A stretch of DNA of 18,156 nucleotides. Source: Desulfobacterales bacterium. Lineage in GTDB: Bacteria; Desulfobacterota; Desulfobacteria; Desulfobacterales; RPRI01. Position numbers and translations under genes: made by a program. The stretch's first letter is position 1, and the number at the start of each line of letters is the position of its first letter. Below are positions 14,687 through 18,156 of the stretch, piece by piece. The notes beneath the pieces were generated by a model that worked only from the letters and a program-made list of their open reading frames with translations, did not search any database and was not told where the DNA came from. The stretch covers positions 1-18,156 of the forward strand of contig JAUYEO010000075.1 of the NCBI GenBank assembly GCA_030689795.1, written 5' to 3'.

Positions 14687-15994
14687 TCATACCCCTTTTC
14701 CTGCCAATATGGGAAAGGTATTGGCTCCCTGAGGCATGATCGTAATTCTTGGCTTATCCATGCCACAACTCTTATAAGCCAATCTCAGGGCATCCTCCAT
14801 GTCGCTGACAGGGTGTACCCCTGCTTTCTTTGCAAGCTCAAGGTTTTCTTGGCGGGTAAGTAGAATTATGGCGCCTTTTCTGCAATACTCCAGTTGGCGA
14901 AGCGCCACCCATCCGGATATCAGAAAATTCGACCTCACAGCTTTATCCATTTCAAAAAATGTGGGGTAATTAAACCAGTCAAAGAACTCTTTTGGCTCGT
15001 CAATGTCCTGACATTCACCCAGAATCACGGCCACACCGCCCGGCTTCATGGCATACACGGCATTGTCAATGGTCTTCTGCGTCTGGTACAAGTTGATGTC
15101 CTTGGGGTATCCACCCGCACTGGCAATGACTATATCCGCCCGCTCATGAATCTCCACTCCGAAGATATCATCTACCATCCGTGTGGCTTCAAGCCAGGCT
15201 GAAATCCAGTTGCCGGCAAAGATGCCGGTGATATCTCCGTCAAGATTCGGAACCACATTTACTATGAAGTCCGGTTTCACAAAGGCGGCAACTTCCATCA
15301 TATCCTCATGCGCAGGATTTCCTGTCGTCATTTTGTTTGCCGCCAGGGGACTTGAGCCCGCGCCTATCTCATTCTGCATGGCCCACATGTGACTCTGCTG
15401 AATGGTTTTCAAGGAGGAAACCCCCGGCATGATGCTTTTTCGACCGCCGCCGTATCCCACCATATAGTGGTAAATAACACCGCCGGTGAGAATCACCCTG
15501 TCTGCCTCGGCAACGATTCTGTTGACGGCCACCTCTGTGCCCCGGCTGGTCCTGCCCAGATAGACCATGTTGCTGCTGTCCCAGGCATTGTGATTGACCA
15601 CCCGAACCCGGTGGCAGACACCCGCACTGCAAAGCTCCACAAACTCTTCGGCAGTGTTTTGCCGGTGCGCCCCTACGGCAATAATCACGGTCATATCATC
15701 ATAAGAAATCCCGGCCGCTTGCAAATATTCCAACAGCAGCGGCAGAACCTCTGCGTTGCGCTGCCACCCGCGGGTGATATCGCTTACCATTATGGCTACT
15801 TTCTCGCCGGGCTTGAGCAGTTCCTTCAGTGGCGGGCTGTCAACAGGATGATCCAGAGCGTGACGGTAAGCCGCCGATAGATCGGTTGGGGCTTTTCGCT
15901 CACGGCCCACGAGTTCATAAAGAAGTTGCCCTTCGGGGACGGCGAAAGCCACCTCCCCTTTACCATATCTCAAAATGAAGCGCTTATCGGCCAT
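14687..15994 (-). CDS. LarA-family (nickel-pincer) 2-hydroxyacid racemase/epimerase, copy 2
   Basis: A second LarA-superfamily enzyme, clearly diverged from the copy at 9552-10841. The 435-residue protein keeps the catalytic residues: SDITRGW (D72, R75), GAHRQNT (H110), YHYMVGYGGGRKSIMPG (H176, K186) and QSHM (H202). The expected reaction is inversion or equilibration of the C2 hydroxyl of an alpha-hydroxy acid, with a nickel-pincer cofactor supplied by larBCE outside the window. It starts 3 nt after the panB stop and has only a weak GGA ribosome site, so it probably depends on panB translation. Two LarA proteins in one cluster suggest two substrates or two stereocentres. It is followed by MITE elements, which separate it from the transporter operon. 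Confidence 0.9.
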   Translation of the reverse strand: MADKRFILRYGKGEVAFAVPEGQLLYELVGRERKAPTDLSAAYRHALDHPVDSPPLKELLKPGEKVAIMVSDITRGWQRNAEVLPLLLEYLQAAGISYDDMTVIIAVGAHRQNTAEEFVELCSAGVCHRVRVVNHNAWDSSNMVYLGRTSRGTEVAVNRIVAEADRVILTGGVIYHYMVGYGGGRKSIMPGVSSLKTIQQSHMWAMQNEIGAGSSPLAANKMTTGNPAHEDMMEVAAFVKPDFIVNVVPNLDGDITGIFAGNWISAWLEATRMVDDIFGVEIHERADIVIASAGGYPKDINLYQTQKTIDNAVYAMKPGGVAVILGECQDIDEPKEFFDWFNYPTFFEMDKAVRSNFLISGWVALRQLEYCRKGAIILLTRQENLELAKKAGVHPVSDMEDALRLAYKSCGMDKPRITIMPQGANTFPILAGKGV

Positions 15995-15997
15995 ATT

Positions 15998-16843
15998 TTA
16001 TTTTTTCCACTCTGCGGCCAGCTTCTCGGTCTCCCCCTCCGCCATCCGGTAGATATGCTCTTCGCCCGGGAAGACCCCCTTTCGCACTTCATCTATGTAG
16101 GAGGCAAAGACCTTCCTATACTCGCCGGCTACATTGCCGTAACGTTTGACGAACTTGGGTGTAAATGCCTGGAAGAGACCAAGGATGTCCACGCAGATCA
16201 TGACCTGGCCGTCGCAATCTCCTGCCCCGATTCCATAAACAGGGATGGGAATCTCCCGACAGATGACCCGGGTGACCTCGGGCGGTACGCCCTCCACCAG
16301 CACGGCGAAGGCCCCTGCCTCATAAACCGCCTTGGCGTTCTCGATGACAGCCCGGGCGCCTTCTGCTGTGCGCCCCTGTGCCTTGAAACCGCCCAGGGCG
16401 CTCGAACTCTGAGGCGTCAGCCCCACGTGCCCCATTACCAGCATGCCGCCGTCGGAAATGGCACGGATGATATGAGCCACGCGTATGCCTCCTTCAAGCT
16501 TAACGCAGTCCACGCCGGCTTCCTTGTAGAAACGAATGGCGTTTCGGCAAGCGTCCTCAACTCCTGCCTGGTAAGAACCAAAGGGCATGTCTCCGATCAG
16601 GAAGGTATTAGGGGCAGCCCGGCGGACGGCCTCGGTATGATAGATGCACTGATCCATGGTGACCGGAATAGTGCCGGAATAGCCGTAGACGGCCATTCCG
16701 AGGCTGTCGCCCACAAGAAGCATATCCATGCCGGCTTCTTCCGCCAGCTGAGCAGTGACATAATCATATGCGGTAATCCAAACCGCGCGTTGCGACTTTT
16801 CTTTCATGCTTTGCAGATCAAAACGTGTCAATTTTCTTTTCAA
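15998..16843 (-). CDS. panB: PanB-family 3-methyl-2-oxobutanoate hydroxymethyltransferase
   Basis: The family transfers a hydroxymethyl group from methylene-tetrahydrofolate to a 2-oxo acid (2-oxoisovalerate to ketopantoate in pantothenate synthesis); the reaction is reversible. The 281-residue TIM barrel is complete: VGDSLGM (D46), GDMPFGSYQ (D85), VKLEGG (K115, E117), MGHVGLTPQS (H139) and VLVEGVPPEV (E184), matching the metal and catalytic residues of E. coli PanB (D45, D84, E114, H136, E181). The start is a TTG at 16843, chosen because AAGGAG sits 8 nt upstream and the N-terminus then has normal length. No panC, panD or panE is present. Instead it is 3 nt from larA2, so a role on another 2-oxo acid, possibly in the retro direction, is plausible but unproven. 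Confidence 0.92.
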   Translation of the reverse strand: MKRKLTRFDLQSMKEKSQRAVWITAYDYVTAQLAEEAGMDMLLVGDSLGMAVYGYSGTIPVTMDQCIYHTEAVRRAAPNTFLIGDMPFGSYQAGVEDACRNAIRFYKEAGVDCVKLEGGIRVAHIIRAISDGGMLVMGHVGLTPQSSSALGGFKAQGRTAEGARAVIENAKAVYEAGAFAVLVEGVPPEVTRVICREIPIPVYGIGAGDCDGQVMICVDILGLFQAFTPKFVKRYGNVAGEYRKVFASYIDEVRKGVFPGEEHIYRMAEGETEKLAAEWKK

Positions 16844-16861
16844 CGGGTTTTCTCCTTTCCC

Positions 16862-16920
16862 GATATCGATATAATGTTTCTTTAGCTATTGATGGTCTCA
16901 CCTGTGCGGCTATCGATATC
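16862..16920. promoter_or_regulatory. Pair of TATCGATATC palindromes upstream of panB (candidate operator)
   Basis: ATATCGATAT (16863-16872) is a perfect palindrome, and TATCGATATC recurs at 16911-16920. Their centres are 47 bp apart in the 135-bp gap between iclR and panB. Paired palindromes just before a TTG-started operon and next to a regulator gene suggest a binding site, possibly for the IclR protein. No footprint or family consensus supports this directly. Confidence 0.35.
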
Positions 16921-16978
16921 TTTATACCCCGCTTTTCCATCCTGAGCTGACTTTTCCATTGCCCGTTTCCCTGTATAT

Positions 16979-17776
16979 TTACTTTAGAGCGTCATCTCCG
17001 ATCAAGATCTTTTGTCCCAGGCTCTTTGATAAAGCCCTGGCGAATCTGGCAACATCCCCGCCCATTTTCTCAAACATGGAAGGTTTGATTCTAATTGAAG
17101 GGCCTGCTATGCTCAAGGAATAGATGGGTAAACCCCGGTGATCGAAAACAGGCGCTGCAACGCACCGAACGTCTGCCGATAACTCCTCGTCATCAATAGC
17201 GAAACCTCTTTCCCTTATTTTACCCAGTTCCACTTTGAGCAACTTCTTGGAGGTAATCGTTTTGGGACCCATAGACTTCAAAGTTATGGACCTCAAGATC
17301 TCTTTCTGATGTGAATCAGGCAAAAATGCAAAAATACTTTTCCCCATTGCAGTGCAGTAGATAGGGATACTCCTCCCAACCGCCAGATCCATCCTTATAA
17401 TCGCACTGCTTTCAATCTTGTCCAGATACATGATGTCAAATCCGTTCCAATAACCAAGATTGATGGTCTCCCCATAAATACCCGACAGCTCCTCCAGGTA
17501 CGGTCTAGCGACTTGTTTGATTTCAAGAGCGTTGACAGTTTTCATGCCTAGCTCAAAAAGCTTCAAAGAGCACTTGTAATTCGAGTTCACGTCCTGGACA
17601 AGATACCCGAGATCCTTAAGTGAGGCGAGAAATCGATGACTTGTGCTTCGCTGCATGCCTTGCTCTGCAGCGACAGCTGAAACGGTCATACCTTCTCTTT
17701 CACACAGTAACTCCAGGATCTTGAAGCCTTTTTCGAGAGTGCCGAGCTTATAATAAGGTTTTTTTTCTTGTCCCAT
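16979..17776 (-). CDS. IclR-family transcriptional regulator
   Basis: Ligand-responsive DNA-binding regulator, often acting on the adjacent catabolic operon. The protein begins with YYKLGTLEKGFKILELL, then the winged helix (MTVSAVAAEQGMQRSTSHRF and LASLKDLGYLVQD), and the C-terminal effector domain with 'YLEELSGIYGETINLGYWNG', 'AVGRSIPIYCTAMGKSIFAFLP', 'RGFAIDDEELSADVRCVAAPVFDHRG' in segments and 'ALSIAGPSIRI'-like sequence near the end. The frame stays open to a TTG at 17836, but the added 20 residues are low-complexity. The ATG at 17776 gives the usual length (265), although AGGA is 14 nt away, so the start is uncertain. The gene lies upstream of panB in the same direction and probably controls the cluster. 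Confidence 0.9.
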   Translation of the reverse strand: MGQEKKPYYKLGTLEKGFKILELLCEREGMTVSAVAAEQGMQRSTSHRFLASLKDLGYLVQDVNSNYKCSLKLFELGMKTVNALEIKQVARPYLEELSGIYGETINLGYWNGFDIMYLDKIESSAIIRMDLAVGRSIPIYCTAMGKSIFAFLPDSHQKEILRSITLKSMGPKTITSKKLLKVELGKIRERGFAIDDEELSADVRCVAAPVFDHRGLPIYSLSIAGPSIRIKPSMFEKMGGDVARFARALSKSLGQKILIGDDALK

Positions 17777-17905
17777 ATAATGTGATAGTGTCCTATTATT
17801 TGTGAATTCGTTACTTTTATTTTCTGACCCTGTCAAGCATTATTTTCCATTGAACACCTATTGTATTAGATGTCGCTTTTGATCTTTATGGTGATTGTCG
17901 GAATA

Positions 17906-17946
17906 AGTGAATTTATATTCATTTCATATGCACAGATGTATTCACT
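17906..17946. promoter_or_regulatory. Inverted AGTGAAT/ATTCACT sites upstream of iclR
   Basis: AGTGAAT (17906-17912) and ATTCACT (17940-17946) are perfect inverted copies, and a third partial site (ATTCA, 17917-17921) makes the palindrome TGAATTTATATTCA. They lie in the gap between the cupin gene and iclR, where an autoregulatory site could be. The rest of this 163-bp gap has only a weak hairpin (ATTATGT/ACATAAT, 17972-17990) just after the cupin stop, without a U-run. Confidence 0.3.
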
Positions 17947-17999
17947 GCCGCAGCTACCGCACATACAGCAGATTATGTCCTTAACATAATGCGCACTCC

Positions 18000-18156
18000 C
18001 TACATCCAGCCGGATGAAGCAACAACAAGTATAACGCAATCCTCGTGGCCGTTGTTCAACAGGGCGTGACCGGACCCGGTCGGTATCCAGGTGGCGTCCC
18101 CTGGCCCGACTTGCCTGGATTCATCGTCCACCTGCATCAGGCCGGTGCCGCTCAAA
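18000..18156 (-). CDS. Cupin-domain protein, C-terminal part (cut by window end)
   Basis: The last 51 codons of a gene that begins beyond the window. The translation LSGTGLMQVDDESRQVGPGD, ATWIPTGSGHALLNNGHEDC and VILVVVASSGWM fits the second half of a small cupin barrel: 'GtG...vdde...vgPGDa.wIPtGsgHal.N.G.e', with the PGD turn and the motif-2 His. Small cupins of this kind often bind a metal and act as isomerases, sugar-acid enzymes or ligand sensors; the fragment does not tell which. It is on the same strand as the catabolic cluster and ends in TAG. Confidence 0.75.
   Translation of the reverse strand, partial: LSGTGLMQVDDESRQVGPGDATWIPTGSGHALLNNGHEDCVILVVASSGWM

Noticed and set aside
15926..16885. 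Long open frame (319 codons) on + antisense to panB
   Set aside because: panB on the other strand has every catalytic residue; the + reading has no domain features and is a GC-driven shadow. The same applies to + frames at 7456-8196, 9316-10026 and 13628-14362.
1..18156. CRISPR array, tRNA, rRNA, prophage or defence system
   Set aside because: No regularly spaced direct repeats, no cloverleaf candidates noticed, no integrase, transposase or defence-type protein among the readable frames.

Overview
The window reads as a piece of a Gram-negative anaerobe chromosome, most likely Desulfobacterota (Deltaproteobacteria). The inference rests on the gene families (DUF6599 next to DUF362, a TRAP carboxylate transporter, nickel-pincer LarA enzymes) and on many short dispersed hairpin repeats of the 'GTCATTCC...GGAATCC' type. 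No 16S, tRNA or other taxonomic marker is present, so this stays an inference.

Left part (1-7200, all genes on +, visibly AT-richer). Positions 1-657 are repeat-rich intergenic DNA with MITE-like elements and no gene I can support. Then follow grpE-dnaK, closed by a clear intrinsic terminator; a stand-alone ALDH7-type (antiquitin/aminoadipate-semialdehyde) dehydrogenase; and an overlapping pair made of a membrane-anchored DUF6599 protein and a Tat-exported DUF362 protein. The N-terminus of the DUF6599 ORF is built from a dispersed repeat that also occurs just upstream of grpE.

Right part (7252-18156, all genes on -, mostly GC-richer). In transcription order: the C-terminal end of a cupin protein (cut by the window edge), an IclR regulator, a PanB-family ketopantoate hydroxymethyltransferase, a LarA-family racemase/epimerase, a block of two MITE-like elements, a complete DctP-DctQ-DctM TRAP transporter, a badly deleted IlvD/Edd dehydratase pseudogene, a second LarA, a DUF1537 acid-sugar kinase and a PdxA/PdxA2-type dehydrogenase. 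ATGA overlaps (dctQ/dctM, larA1/DUF1537) and short gaps (panB/larA2, DUF1537/pdxA) indicate operons.

Together the right part looks like a regulated uptake-and-catabolism island for a hydroxylated carboxylic acid. TRAP would import it, LarA enzymes would invert or equilibrate the C2 hydroxyl, DUF1537 would phosphorylate the 4-OH, and PdxA2 would oxidise the 3-OH, leading to decarboxylation and a triose phosphate. An orphan PanB coupled to a LarA is the unexplained part: it could remove or add a one-carbon unit on a 2-oxo acid. The substrate cannot be read from sequence. The broken dehydratase suggests that the island has lost or changed one branch.
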